Positions 42,399 to 52,200 of a stretch of DNA of 64,000 nucleotides are shown here, piece by piece (within the stretch, counting starts at the first letter, position 1; each line of letters begins with the position of its first letter). The position numbers were made by a program, and so were the translations under genes. The stretch covers positions 50,372 to 114,371 of the forward strand of contig NZ_JXSQ01000009.1 in the NCBI RefSeq assembly GCF_000834055.1, written 5' to 3'. The notes below the pieces were generated by a model, which saw nothing but the letters and a program-made list of their open reading frames with translations, did not search any database and had not been told where the DNA came from. The DNA is from Leucobacter komagatae. Its GTDB lineage: Bacteria > Actinomycetota > Actinomycetes > Actinomycetales > Microbacteriaceae.

Positions 42399-45300
42399 AT
42401 GACCCCGCTCACTCGACTGAGTCTAAAAAACCGTTTGATCGTTGGCCTCGTGACCCTTGCGGTCGCAGTGCTCGGCATAATTTCGATGGGGGCGCTCAAA
42501 CAAGAGCTCATGCCCTCGATGAAGGTGCCGATGGCGTATGTCTCGGTGCAGGCAGACGGGCTCGCGCCCGAGGAACTCGTGAAGGCGGTCACCGAACCGA
42601 CCGAGCAGGCGCTGAAGTCGGTGCCGGGTGTCACCCGCGTCACCTCCGACACGTCGAGCGGCTTCGCAAACATCATGGTCGAGTGGCCGTTTGATGAGGA
42701 CGCCGAAGAGACGTTGCGCACGATCCGCGCAACGCTCGATGCGCTGAAGCCGAGCTTCCCGAGCGGCGCGCAGTCCGAGGTCTTCTCGGGCGGCGCAGAC
42801 GACATGCCGGCAATGATGCTCAGCGCGGGAACGTCGGGCGACGAGACCGAGTTCGGCGACGCCCTCGAGCAGAGTGTCGTCCCGGCTCTCCAGGCGCTGC
42901 CTGGTGTGCAAAAGGCTGTGCTGTCGGGTCGTGAGGAGCAGCAGATCGTTGTGGATCTGCGCCCAGCCGACGTAGCGAAACTAAAAGTCGAGCCAGCCCT
43001 CGTGCAGGCGGCGCTACAGGCGAACGGCGCGAGCCTGCCTGCCGGCCAGGTTGATGGCGATGGGGGATCGATCCCCGTCACGGTTGGCACCGCGCTCAGC
43101 ACGGTAGAGGAGATTGGCGCGCTGCCGATCGTCACCGAAGACGGCGTCGTGCGGGTCTCGGACTTCGCCGACGTGCGCACCGAGGCGATCCCCGCGCAGA
43201 CAATCTCGCGGGTGAACGGCAACCCGGCACTCACGCTCCAGATCATGCCTGCGCGCGGCGCGAACGTCGTGCAGATCTCGCACGCCGTCACCGCCGAGCT
43301 CGACCGGCAGGCCCCAGGGCTGAAAGCCGAGTTCGTCACGATCTTCGACCAGGCGCCGTTCATCGAGCAGTCGATCCACGACCTCGCCGTTGAGGGTGGC
43401 CTCGGCCTCGCCTTCGCTGTGCTCGTGATCCTCGCGTTCCTCGCCTCATGGCGGTCGACGATCATCGCGGCCGTCTCGATCCCGCTGTCGCTGCTCATCA
43501 CCCTCATCGGGCTACAGGTAACCGACAACACGCTCAACATTCTTACGCTCGGCGCGCTCACCATTGCGATCGGCCGCGTCGTCGACGACTCGATCGTGGT
43601 GATCGAGAACATCAGCAGAAGGCGCGGCACCGGCCCGCTCACCATTGAGGGCGTCGTCGCATCGGTGCGCCAGGTCGCGGGAGCAATCACCGCGTCGACG
43701 CTCACCACCGTCGCAGTGTTCCTCCCGATCGCGTTCGTTTCGGGCATGGCCGGGCAGCTCTTCCGCCCGTTCGCAATCACCGTGTCGATCGCGCTGCTCG
43801 CATCGCTCGTCGTCGCGCTCACGATCGTTCCGGTGCTTGCGTTCTGGTTCATGCAGAAGGCGCCGAAGCGGGCGCACGGTGCAGTTGGTGCCGGGGAAAT
43901 AGGAGACCTCACCGACGGCGCCGACCCCGACCACGTGCCGTCAGAACTCGACGAGATCCACACCGCGCCAGACCGGTTGCAGCGCGCGATCATGCCGGCG
44001 CTGTCGGCGACCCGCCGGCACCCGGTGATCACACTCGTGAGTTCCGCGCTGATCCTCGGGCTCACGCTCGGAATGGCGACGCTGTTGAAGACCGACTTCC
44101 TCGGCTCAACGGGGCAGGAAAGCCTGCAGCTCTCGCAGACCCCCACGGAGGGGGCTACCGACCTCGTCGGCGAGGCGGAGCCAGTCGAGCAGGCGCTCGG
44201 CAAGGTTTCCGGCGTGCGCGACGTGATGACCACCATTCCCGTCGGCGGCGAAGGCCAGCCGACGATCTCGTACAGCCTGCAACTCGCTGACGGCGCAAAC
44301 GTCGACACTGTCAGCAGCGCGGTTGAGAAGACGCTCGACGGACTCGACGATGCCGGCGAGCTGCGGCTCGAAACACAGGACGCGTTCGTCGGTGACGCGG
44401 GCGGCGGCGGTATTGCGCTCCAGATCCGCGGCAACGATCCGGCCGCGTTGCGCGAGGCGAGCGAACTCCTCGAAAAGGAACTCGCAGACGCGAAGGGTGT
44501 GCAGAGCGTATACAGCGACATCAAGGGCGAGCAGCCCATCATGCGGGTGCAGCTCGATGAGGCAAAGGCTGCGCGCCTCGGGTTCGACAGCACGAGCGTC
44601 GCGAAGGCGATCCAGGATGCGATGCAGGGCGAGACCATCGGCAGGATCATGCTTGCGGGCTCAGAGCGCGACATCGTGCTGCGCACCCCCGGCACGGAGT
44701 ACACGCCGGCAAACCTCGGCGAGCTCCTGCTGCCCGTCACCCCGCAGCAGACCGCGCTCGCGCAGAAGGCCGCAAGCGATGTGCTCCAGGACAAGGCAGA
44801 GGCCGAAGCCGAAGAGGCGCGGCTGAAGGGGAACAACGAACTCAGCAATCAGATCGCCGAGGCCGGAAACCAGCGCGCCGAGCTCGTGCAGCAGCTCGGA
44901 GACCTCAACGCACAGCTCGCTGAGCTCTCGAAGCTGCCAGTCGTGCCGTACCCGCCGCTCGACCCGAAGGATGTGGGCAAGCAGAAGGCCGAGCAGGAAC
45001 GCGCCGAGATGCTCGCGGGCATTCAGGGCGCGATCGCAGGCGCCGAAAGCGGGATCGCAGGCATCGACGAGCAGATCGCGGCGCTCCGGCAGAGCCAGAG
45101 CGATATGGCGCAGCAGCTTGTCGATCAGCAGGCAGCCGAAGCCGAGACGAAGGCCGCGACCGAAGTCAAGGGCACGCCGCTGAAGCTGTCTGAGATCGCG
45201 ACCGTCGAGGAGGAACAGACCGCTCCGGTGATCATCCGTGAGGATGGTGAACGCCAGGTCGTGCTCTCAGTGACGCCAAAGACCGGCCAGCTCGATGCCG

Positions 45301-46043
45301 CCAACCGCGCCGTTGATAAGGCCATTGCGACGACCGACCTGCCAGCAGGCGTGAGCTTCCAGCTCGGCGGCGTGAGCGCTGAGCAAGACGAAGCGTTCGG
45401 CCAGCTCGGCATCGCGATGCTCGCGGCAATCATGCTCGTACTGCTCGTGATGGTCGCGACGTTCCGCAACTTCCGCGGGCCGCTCGTGCTGCTCATCTCG
45501 ATCCCGTTTGCAGCAACGGGCGCGATCCTCGGGCTGCTCCTCACCGGGGTGCCGCTCGGGCTCCCGGCGCTCATCGGCCTCCTCATGCTCATCGGCATCG
45601 TGGTGACCAACGCGATCGTGCTCATGGACCTCATCAACAGGCTCCGTGACAGCGGCGCAACACTCGATGAGGCAGTCGAACACGGCACAAGACTCAGGCT
45701 CCGGCCGATCCTCATGACCGCCGCGGCGACGATCTTCGCGCTCGTGCCGATGTCGCTCGGGCTCACCGGCGGCGGTGTGTTCATCTCGCGCCCACTCGCG
45801 ATCGTCGTCATCGGCGGGCTCGTCTCGTCGACGCTGCTCACGCTCATCCTCGTACCCGTGCTCTACACGCTGGTCGAGCGCAGGCGCGAACGCAAGGTCG
45901 AAAAGCGCGCTGCGAAGCGTGAAGCTCGAGAGGCCGCTCGCGCGGCCAAGCTCGAAGGCGGTGCAGTCAGTGATGGGCCCGACGACATTACCGAGGTGCT
46001 CGAGCTCGGCGATAGCTCGCTGCCCGAGCGCGGCGGCGAATAG
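42399..46043 (+). CDS. RND-family efflux permease (AcrB-like)
   Basis: A 1214-residue proton-driven exporter. Twelve membrane helices in two repeats are suggested by hydrophobic blocks, and the proton-relay Asp pair is seen in IGRVVDDSIVVIENI (near residue 395). A coiled-coil-like charged stretch (QDKAEAEAEEARLKGNNELS ... KQKAEQERAEML; about 795-930) is inserted in the second periplasmic half, unlike E. coli AcrB. The C-terminal tail (RRRERKVEKRAAKREAREA) is strongly basic. No membrane-fusion or outer-membrane partner is encoded, as expected for a monoderm. Substrate unknown. Confidence 0.9.
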   Translation: MTPLTRLSLKNRLIVGLVTLAVAVLGIISMGALKQELMPSMKVPMAYVSVQADGLAPEELVKAVTEPTEQALKSVPGVTRVTSDTSSGFANIMVEWPFDEDAEETLRTIRATLDALKPSFPSGAQSEVFSGGADDMPAMMLSAGTSGDETEFGDALEQSVVPALQALPGVQKAVLSGREEQQIVVDLRPADVAKLKVEPALVQAALQANGASLPAGQVDGDGGSIPVTVGTALSTVEEIGALPIVTEDGVVRVSDFADVRTEAIPAQTISRVNGNPALTLQIMPARGANVVQISHAVTAELDRQAPGLKAEFVTIFDQAPFIEQSIHDLAVEGGLGLAFAVLVILAFLASWRSTIIAAVSIPLSLLITLIGLQVTDNTLNILTLGALTIAIGRVVDDSIVVIENISRRRGTGPLTIEGVVASVRQVAGAITASTLTTVAVFLPIAFVSGMAGQLFRPFAITVSIALLASLVVALTIVPVLAFWFMQKAPKRAHGAVGAGEIGDLTDGADPDHVPSELDEIHTAPDRLQRAIMPALSATRRHPVITLVSSALILGLTLGMATLLKTDFLGSTGQESLQLSQTPTEGATDLVGEAEPVEQALGKVSGVRDVMTTIPVGGEGQPTISYSLQLADGANVDTVSSAVEKTLDGLDDAGELRLETQDAFVGDAGGGGIALQIRGNDPAALREASELLEKELADAKGVQSVYSDIKGEQPIMRVQLDEAKAARLGFDSTSVAKAIQDAMQGETIGRIMLAGSERDIVLRTPGTEYTPANLGELLLPVTPQQTALAQKAASDVLQDKAEAEAEEARLKGNNELSNQIAEAGNQRAELVQQLGDLNAQLAELSKLPVVPYPPLDPKDVGKQKAEQERAEMLAGIQGAIAGAESGIAGIDEQIAALRQSQSDMAQQLVDQQAAEAETKAATEVKGTPLKLSEIATVEEEQTAPVIIREDGERQVVLSVTPKTGQLDAANRAVDKAIATTDLPAGVSFQLGGVSAEQDEAFGQLGIAMLAAIMLVLLVMVATFRNFRGPLVLLISIPFAATGAILGLLLTGVPLGLPALIGLLMLIGIVVTNAIVLMDLINRLRDSGATLDEAVEHGTRLRLRPILMTAAATIFALVPMSLGLTGGGVFISRPLAIVVIGGLVSSTLLTLILVPVLYTLVERRRERKVEKRAAKREAREAARAAKLEGGAVSDGPDDITEVLELGDSSLPERGGE

Positions 46044-46114
46044 TCGGACTCGGGGAAGATGTCGACCGAGGCTCCTCCTCTCCGCGGGCGCTCAGCCAGA
46101 GTCTGAGCCCTGCC

Positions 46115-46158
46115 TCCGAGTACGCACCCTGCTTCGGGATGGACGGTGCGTACTCGGA
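46115..46158. terminator. Bidirectional terminator between the RND permease and MerR genes
   Basis: TCCGAGTACGCACC (46115-46128) pairs perfectly with GGTGCGTACTCGGA (46145-46158): a 14-bp stem with a 16-base loop between convergent genes. Confidence 0.75.
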
Positions 46159-46199
46159 AGCGGCACATGTTCTCGCGAGGCCCTTCAGCCCAGGCCGGG

Positions 46200-47024
46200 T
46201 TAGCCAAGGTCGGAGAGCGCGGACATGACCCGCGACATCACCTGCCGCTGGGCTCCATTCAGCTGTTCAAACGCGAGCTCGGTGACAAGCGGGGTATCGA
46301 CCGCCGGCCCCGTTTCGATCTCGGCGAGCTCGGCATGGTTGGGGTGCTCAGTAATAAAGGCGCGCATCGCCGAAGTGAGCACGGTAGACAGCTGCGTGAT
46401 CTCTGACTCGCTGGCATCCGTAGGTAATCGCATCACCTCACGCTCTAGGCTGTGCATCTCGGGGGGCAGGTTCGCGAGCGTGTCGGCGATGGCCGAGATG
46501 TAGTGCGTCGGCGTGAGATGACCGAGCACGACCGCGAGGTCTCGGTTCACCCTTGCAGAGTGGACGCTGTCGTCGGGGCCCGCGCCGGTCGCCGGCTCCC
46601 TGACGGGCGTCACTTGGCCGCCCCGCAGCGCGCCATACAGGGCCGCCGCAGGTGGGGCGAGGTCGGGCGGGCCGCCGTCGCGCAAGATCGCATCGACCTC
46701 GGCCCGCACCCGAGTGAGCTCCGCGATACGCGCGTCGAGTTCGCTCCGCAGGTCGGTGAGGTGCGCCTCACCTGCGGAGGTGTGCGCTGGGGCGTTTTCG
46801 CTGGAACGTTCGTGGTCGATGATCTCTGCCACCCGTTCGAGGCCGAAGCCCAGCGCGGTGAGGCGCTTGATGCGCAGCACGAGCACGAGGTGCTGACCGG
46901 TGTACTCCTTGTACCCGTTCGCGCGGCGAGCGGGGGCAGGCAGCAAACCGAGATCGTGCCAGTGGCGGATCGCGCGGAGACTCACCCCCGCGAGCTCTGC
47001 AAGCTCCCGTGTGCTCCAAGGCAT
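46200..47024 (-). CDS. MerR-family regulator, probable activator of the adjacent MFS gene
   Basis: A 274-residue regulator. The MerR-type N-terminus reads WSTRELAELAGVSLRAIRHWHD and NGYKEYTGQHLVLVLRIKRL (residues 3-57), followed by a long helix with charged residues (about 80-115). The C-terminal 150 residues are helical and carry no TipAS block or metal-binding cysteines, so the ligand is probably organic. ATG 47024 lies 4 bases behind the MFS stop, so both are one transcript. The promoter of that transcript has MerR architecture, implying autoactivation. Confidence 0.88.
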   Translation of the reverse strand: MPWSTRELAELAGVSLRAIRHWHDLGLLPAPARRANGYKEYTGQHLVLVLRIKRLTALGFGLERVAEIIDHERSSENAPAHTSAGEAHLTDLRSELDARIAELTRVRAEVDAILRDGGPPDLAPPAAALYGALRGGQVTPVREPATGAGPDDSVHSARVNRDLAVVLGHLTPTHYISAIADTLANLPPEMHSLEREVMRLPTDASESEITQLSTVLTSAMRAFITEHPNHAELAEIETGPAVDTPLVTELAFEQLNGAQRQVMSRVMSALSDLG

Positions 47025-47028
47025 GGGG

Positions 47029-48402
47029 TTACACCTCCGTGTTCGGCGGTTGCGGCGAATGCGAAGACTGCTGCTCGGTGGGCGGCAAGCCCTGCGCTAC
47101 GGGGAGACTACCCTGTGGAGTCGAGGGGGTGCCCAGTGGGACTGTATCGAGCGAGCGGAACGCCGGGGCAACGAGCGCAGCGAGCATCGCCAGCGTGACG
47201 AGCGCCCCAACCGAGAGGCCGGCGGCGACGAGGCCGAAACCGGCAGCAAGTGCGGCTATTGGCGTGAGGAGTACCGCCGGGGCTCCGAGCATGACCGCGT
47301 TCTGAGAGCTGAGCACCCTGCCGCGCAACTCGTTGGGGATTGCCTCGATCTGTACCACGCCCAGGAGCGCCGAGAACGGGCCGCTCGTGAGACCGATCCA
47401 CACCGTCGCGGCGAGCACGACCCACGGCGAGGCGAGGGTGCCGAGGGCGAGGAAGCCGATCACCGATCCGCAGACACTCACGATGAACCACGTGCGTCGC
47501 GAGACGCGGCCAACCGTGGCCGCGTACACGCCCGCTCCGACGATGCTGCCGAGCGCGATACCGAAGATCACGAGCCCGGTGAGGCCGGGGAGGTCAACTT
47601 CTGTGAAGTACGCAGGGAGAACCACGACCTGCAGCGCGGTCAGCACCACGACAGAGAGCGCCGATAGCGCCGTCGCGCCGAGCACCAGCCGGTGACCGAG
47701 CAGGAACTTCCAACCCTCGAGTAGGTCGTGCAAGACGCCAGTAACGCCAGCGGCGCCCGGGCGCTGTGACGGGTCAGCGGCGTCCGGTGAACCGCTCTGC
47801 CCGGCGGTGCTCGCGAGCACAGTACCGATGTCGCGCGGGAGCGTGAGCGTCACCAGGGCGGCCGCGAGACTGGTGCCAGCGGTGATCCACATCGCCGCAG
47901 AACTCACGCCGGCCAGCCACACGATCAGCCCACCGAGTCCCGGGCCCACGATCAAGAGCACTCCGCTCAGCGCCTCACGTACGCCGACCAGGCGATCGAG
48001 TGCTCCCGACTGCGCGTGCTGGTGTGCGACAAGCCGTGGCAGCATGCTCTCGCGTGAAGTGAGCCCCGGCACGTCCCCAAACGCCCCAAACACCCCGAGC
48101 GCGACAAACCAGGTGAGGTTGAGCCCCCATACCGCGTCGACGATGGGAAGCGCCGCGACCGACAACGCGGACAGCGTGTCGCTGATGATCGAGACAGTGC
48201 GACGATTGAAGCGATCAACGATGACGCCCGCAAAGACGCCAATAACCGCGCCGACGCCCGTAGTTGCGGTGGCGACAATCCCGGCGGCAAGCACGTCACC
48301 GGTCTTCGCGAGTACGAGCAGCGGAAACAGCACCGAGGCGATGCCGTTACCAAGCAGGGAGAGGCAGTAGGAACCAAAGTACGCGAGAGTGTGTCTTGTC
48401 AT
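47029..48402 (-). CDS. MFS transporter (multidrug exporter-like)
   Basis: A 457-residue membrane protein with about 12 hydrophobic helices. It resembles MFS_3/DUF894-type exporters: FGSYCLSLLGNGIASVLFPL at the start, GVIVDRFNRRTV (motif A like, near residue 60), VGREALSGVLL-like VGVREALSGVLLIVGPGLGG (near 150) and the mid-protein loop with RRTWFIVSVCG. A Gln/Pro-rich tail (QGSLPVAQGLPPTEQQSS) follows. Substrate unknown. ATG 48402 lies 6 bases after the TTTGAT box of a MerR-type promoter. Confidence 0.9.
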   Translation of the reverse strand: MTRHTLAYFGSYCLSLLGNGIASVLFPLLVLAKTGDVLAAGIVATATTGVGAVIGVFAGVIVDRFNRRTVSIISDTLSALSVAALPIVDAVWGLNLTWFVALGVFGAFGDVPGLTSRESMLPRLVAHQHAQSGALDRLVGVREALSGVLLIVGPGLGGLIVWLAGVSSAAMWITAGTSLAAALVTLTLPRDIGTVLASTAGQSGSPDAADPSQRPGAAGVTGVLHDLLEGWKFLLGHRLVLGATALSALSVVVLTALQVVVLPAYFTEVDLPGLTGLVIFGIALGSIVGAGVYAATVGRVSRRTWFIVSVCGSVIGFLALGTLASPWVVLAATVWIGLTSGPFSALLGVVQIEAIPNELRGRVLSSQNAVMLGAPAVLLTPIAALAAGFGLVAAGLSVGALVTLAMLAALVAPAFRSLDTVPLGTPSTPQGSLPVAQGLPPTEQQSSHSPQPPNTEV

Positions 48403-48461
48403 ACACCCATCAAAAACCGTGCCGCCGCGGCACAGTCAAGTGGGCACAGTCAAGTGGGCGC
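48403..48461 (-). promoter_or_regulatory. MerR-type promoter of the MFS/MerR operon, with 14-bp tandem repeat
   Basis: On the minus strand the -35 box TTGACT (complement of 48434-48439) and the -10 box TTTGAT (complement of 48409-48414) are 19 bases apart. The spacer starts with a perfect 7-1-7 dyad GTGCCGC-G-GCGGCAC (complement of 48419-48433). The -10 box is 6 bases before ATG 48402. The -35 box belongs to a tandem repeat AGTCAAGTGGGCAC (48434-48447 and, with one change, 48448-48461). Confidence 0.85.
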
Positions 48462-48522
48462 AGTCACGCGGTCGCAGGACTGTGCCCCTGCCACGCACCG
48501 CGCCGCCGGTAGTGTTGCCCTC

Positions 48523-49170
48523 ATGTCTCTCCCACCGCCTCGCGCACACGCACAGCCGCTCCGCCAGCAGCCCATCGCGGGTGAGTACGGCGGCTCCGTC
48601 GCGGCGGGTTGGCGGCAGCTCACCGTGTGGGGAAGGGCATGGCGGGTCGCAGCGGGGATGCTCGCAGCGCTGGTGGCGGGGAGGGCGCTGCAAAACCTTA
48701 TCGTCTGGCAGTGGCTGGGCAACGGATACTACCTGCCGGGGTTGGCCACCCTCATCATCTCGCTGCTCCTCCCAGTGATTGTCTGCGCGGCGCTCGCCGC
48801 AGTGCTCCAACGCTGGCTCGCCCGTTTCCAGCCGCTCACGCAGGTGGCACTGTTCGGCGCGAGCGCGTGCGTGGGAGCCGTGCTGCTGAACGCATTGCTC
48901 TGGTCGCCGATGCTGCTCTCGGGGGCGAGCCAAGGAACCGGCGGGTGCGGGGCTGCGGGGGCCTGCTTCGAACAGTTCTGGCAGATGACGGTCTTGTTTG
49001 CCGGGAGGTCCCTCCCGATCCTGATCGTCGCTGCGCTGGGCTACGGCCTCGCACTCGCATCCCTTGCCCCGCGGGGGCGGTGGCTCGCGCTCGCCGCAGC
49101 GGTCGTCGCAGCACTGCTTGGCGCGTGGGCCGTAGTGGGAACACTCGTGCGAGCTGGCGGCGCGGGGTAG
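48523..49170 (+). CDS. Integral membrane protein, unknown
   Basis: A 215-residue protein. A Pro-rich cytosolic N-terminus (MSLPPPRAHAQPLRQQP) precedes about five helices: WRVAAGMLAALVAGRAL, LATLIISLLLPVIVCAALAAV, VALFGASACVGAVLLNAL, LPILIVAALGYGLALASL and LAAAVVAALLGAWAV. Two cysteines in a Gly-rich loop (QGTGGCGAAGACFEQ) may form a disulphide outside. No family recognised. ATG 48523 lies 7 bases after TAGTGT (48510-48515). It precedes smc, separated by about 100 bases. Confidence 0.7.
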   Translation: MSLPPPRAHAQPLRQQPIAGEYGGSVAAGWRQLTVWGRAWRVAAGMLAALVAGRALQNLIVWQWLGNGYYLPGLATLIISLLLPVIVCAALAAVLQRWLARFQPLTQVALFGASACVGAVLLNALLWSPMLLSGASQGTGGCGAAGACFEQFWQMTVLFAGRSLPILIVAALGYGLALASLAPRGRWLALAAAVVAALLGAWAVVGTLVRAGGAG

Positions 49171-49270
49171 CGCAGCGCAGAACGGCGCGGGCTAAGGGAT
49201 CGGAAACGATCCACGCGGTAGTGTGTGGGAATAATCTGCGCGAGCTTTGCGAAAACGGGAAGGATACGGC

Positions 49271-52200
49271 GTGCACCTGAAAAGCCTGACCCTCCGCGGC
49301 TTCAAGTCCTTCGCGCAGCCGACGACCTTTCAGTTCGAACCCGGGGTCACCGCGATCGTCGGGCCGAACGGCTCGGGCAAGTCGAACGTCGTTGACGCGC
49401 TCGCGTGGGTCATGGGCGAGCAGGGAGCGAAGACCCTGCGCGGCGGCAAGATGGAAGACGTCATCTTCGCCGGAACCTCGACCCGCGGGCCCCTCGGCCG
49501 CGCGGAGGTGCGGCTCACGATCGACAACTCCGACGGTGCGCTCCCCATCGAGTACACCGAGGTGACGATCAGCCGGATCCTGTTTCGCAACGGTTCGAGC
49601 GAGTACGCGATCAACGGCGAATCCTGCAGGCTGCTCGACGTGCAAGAGCTGCTGAGCGACTCCGGCCTCGGCCGCGAGATGCACGTCATCGTCGGCCAGG
49701 GCCAACTCGACACGGTGCTCAGGGCCACGCCGGAGGATCGCCGCGGCTTCATCGAGGAGGCCGCGGGCATCCTCAAGCACCGCAGGCGGAAGGAGCGAAC
49801 GCTCCGCAAGCTCGACGCGATGGAGACGAACCTCACGCGGCTTAATGACCTCGCGGGTGAGATCCGCCGCCAGCTCAAGCCACTCGGCAGGCAGGCTGAG
49901 GTCGCGAGGCAGGCGCAGGGCATCGCGGCTGAGGTGCGCGACGCGAAGGCGAGACTGCTCGCCGACGACGTCACGCGGCTGCGAACCGAGCTGGCGAGCC
50001 TCGCCAAGGACGAGTCCGAGCGCCACTCTGAGCGGATCGTGCTGCAGGAGCAGGTCGAGCAGAAGCAACTGCGGATCGAACGCCTCGAACACGAGCAGCA
50101 GGGAGACGAGCTCGATGCGGCCCGCCGCGTCACCTTCGCGCTCGAGAGCTCGCAGTCGAAATTGCGCGGGCTGTTCGCCCAGGCGCAGCAGCGACTCACT
50201 TTCCTCGCGACGCAGTCAGAAGCGCCCGATCAGGTTTCCCTCACGAGCCGATCCGCCGTCGACGAGGCGCGCGAGGAGGCCCACGAACTCGCAGGGCTCA
50301 TCCCAGAGCGCGAGGACGCGTGGCGGGCGGCCGAGCAGGCGACGCGGCGCGCGCAGCAGTCCCTCGACGCGGTCGACGAGCACATCCAGGAGCAAGCTGA
50401 GCTCGTCTCGAAGCACGACCTCGAGCTCTCCGCGCTCAGGGGGCGCGTCGACGCCGCCGAACAGAAGCGAACGACGATCGCGGCCGAGCTTGAGCGGCGC
50501 ACGCAGGCGGTCGAGCAGGCCGAGACGCGAGCGGCAGCGGCGCAGGCCGAACTCACGGCGTTCGAGGCCGAGAGCGAGTCCGCCGAGCTGCCAGAGGGCG
50601 GCCTCGACGGCGCGTACCGCGCAGCCCAGGAACGAGAGACGGCAGCCGACGCCGGGGTCGACGAGCTCCGCGGCACGCTCCACGCGCTCGAGCAGGAAGC
50701 CGCGGGTCTCGAAGCGCGAGTGAGCGCACTCGCGCGATCCCTCGACCAACGCGACGCCTCTGGCGCGCTGCTCGCCGAGTCTCAACCGGGAATCATGGGC
50801 CGCGTCGCCGACCACGTGCGGGTGCGTGAGGGGTACGAGGCTGCGGTTGGGGCGGCGCTGGGCCAGTTCGCGGACGCGCTGCTCGTCGACACCGCTGAGA
50901 TCGCAGGATCCGCCGTCGAGGACGCGAGGGATCGCGATCTGGGCCGGCTGCGCGCCGTAATTGCTCGCGCGGGTTCTGCTCTGGAAGACGCCGGGCGTGC
51001 GCCGGCGGACGCTGCGAAGGCGCCCAAGGCGGCGCCGGTGATTGACGGCCTCGTTGCGGTCGCCGACGTGCTCCTCGACGCGCCCGCTGGCGTGCGCGGC
51101 CTGCTCGCCAGAAGCTTCGTCGCGCGCGACACGGCGGCCGCGGTGCGCGGCGCCGCCGAACTCGCGCGAGCCTTCGCTGGCGGGGGATTCACCGTCGTCA
51201 CAGCCGAGGGAGACGTGCTCACCGAGCACACGCTCTCTGGTGGATCGGGTCTCGCGCCATCGCGCATCGAACTCACCGCCGACCTCACCGAGGCCAGGCG
51301 GCGCATGGCAGAGGTCGAGACAGAGGTTGCAACGGCAGCCGCCGCGCTCGCCGAGCAGCGCGAGCTCGTCGCCAGGTTGAAGGCCGAGAGCCGCGCCGCG
51401 TACGCCGAGCTGCGCGAGGCCGACGCGCGCCTCGCCGAGCACGCGCGCCGCCGCCAACAGCTCGTTGTGCGCGCGGAGGCGACGCGCTCCGAAGCTGAGC
51501 GAGCGGCGACGGCGCTCGCGGGCGTCAGCGGCTCAGAAGACGAAGCCACAGAACAGGCCGCCAGCGCCGTCCGCGCATTCCAGGAAGCCGAGTCGAAACC
51601 GCGCCCCATCCTCGACGCGAGCCAGCGTGATGGTTTGCTCGCCGAGGTGGACCAGGCGCGCTCGCTCGAGATAGAGGCGCGACTCGCCTTCGAGACCGCG
51701 AAGGAGCGGGCCCGCGCAGCTGAGAGCCGCAGCGTCGCAGTCGCCGAGCAGTTCGAGGCCGAACGCCGTGCCGCAGAGGAGGCCGCGAGGCGCGCTGTGC
51801 TCCGCGCCAGGCAGGTCGCGCGGGCCGAACGCGTCGCGGCTGCGCTCCCCGACATCCTCGACGCCTGCGACCGCTCACTCTCGGAAGCGCGCACCCAGCA
51901 GCAGGCAGCCGAGCAGGAGCGCGCCCGCAACAGCCAGGAGCTCACACTGCTGCGCTCTGAAGAGTCCGAGGTGCGCACTCGGCTGCAGTCACTCACCGAG
52001 CTCGTGCACGGCGCAGAGCTCAAAAGCTACGAGCGTAAGCTGCAGCTCTCTTCGCTACTCGAGCGCGCGGGCAACGAGCTCGGACTCGTCGAAGACGTGC
52101 TCGTCGCGGAATACGGGCCGGACAACGGTATCCCCGTCGAGCGCGACGGGGATCCGTCGCAGGCACAGAGCGAGAACGGTGCAACGTCGAGCTCTGTTTC

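Noticed and set aside
42026..44848. 940-residue minus-strand open frame opposite the RND permease
   Set aside because: Ser/Arg/Thr-rich, no domain, no ribosome site, and fully antisense to a clear AcrB-like gene; a third-position GC artefact.
50216..51457. 413-residue minus-strand frame inside smc
   Set aside because: Antisense shadow of the SMC coiled coil; no motif or start signal.
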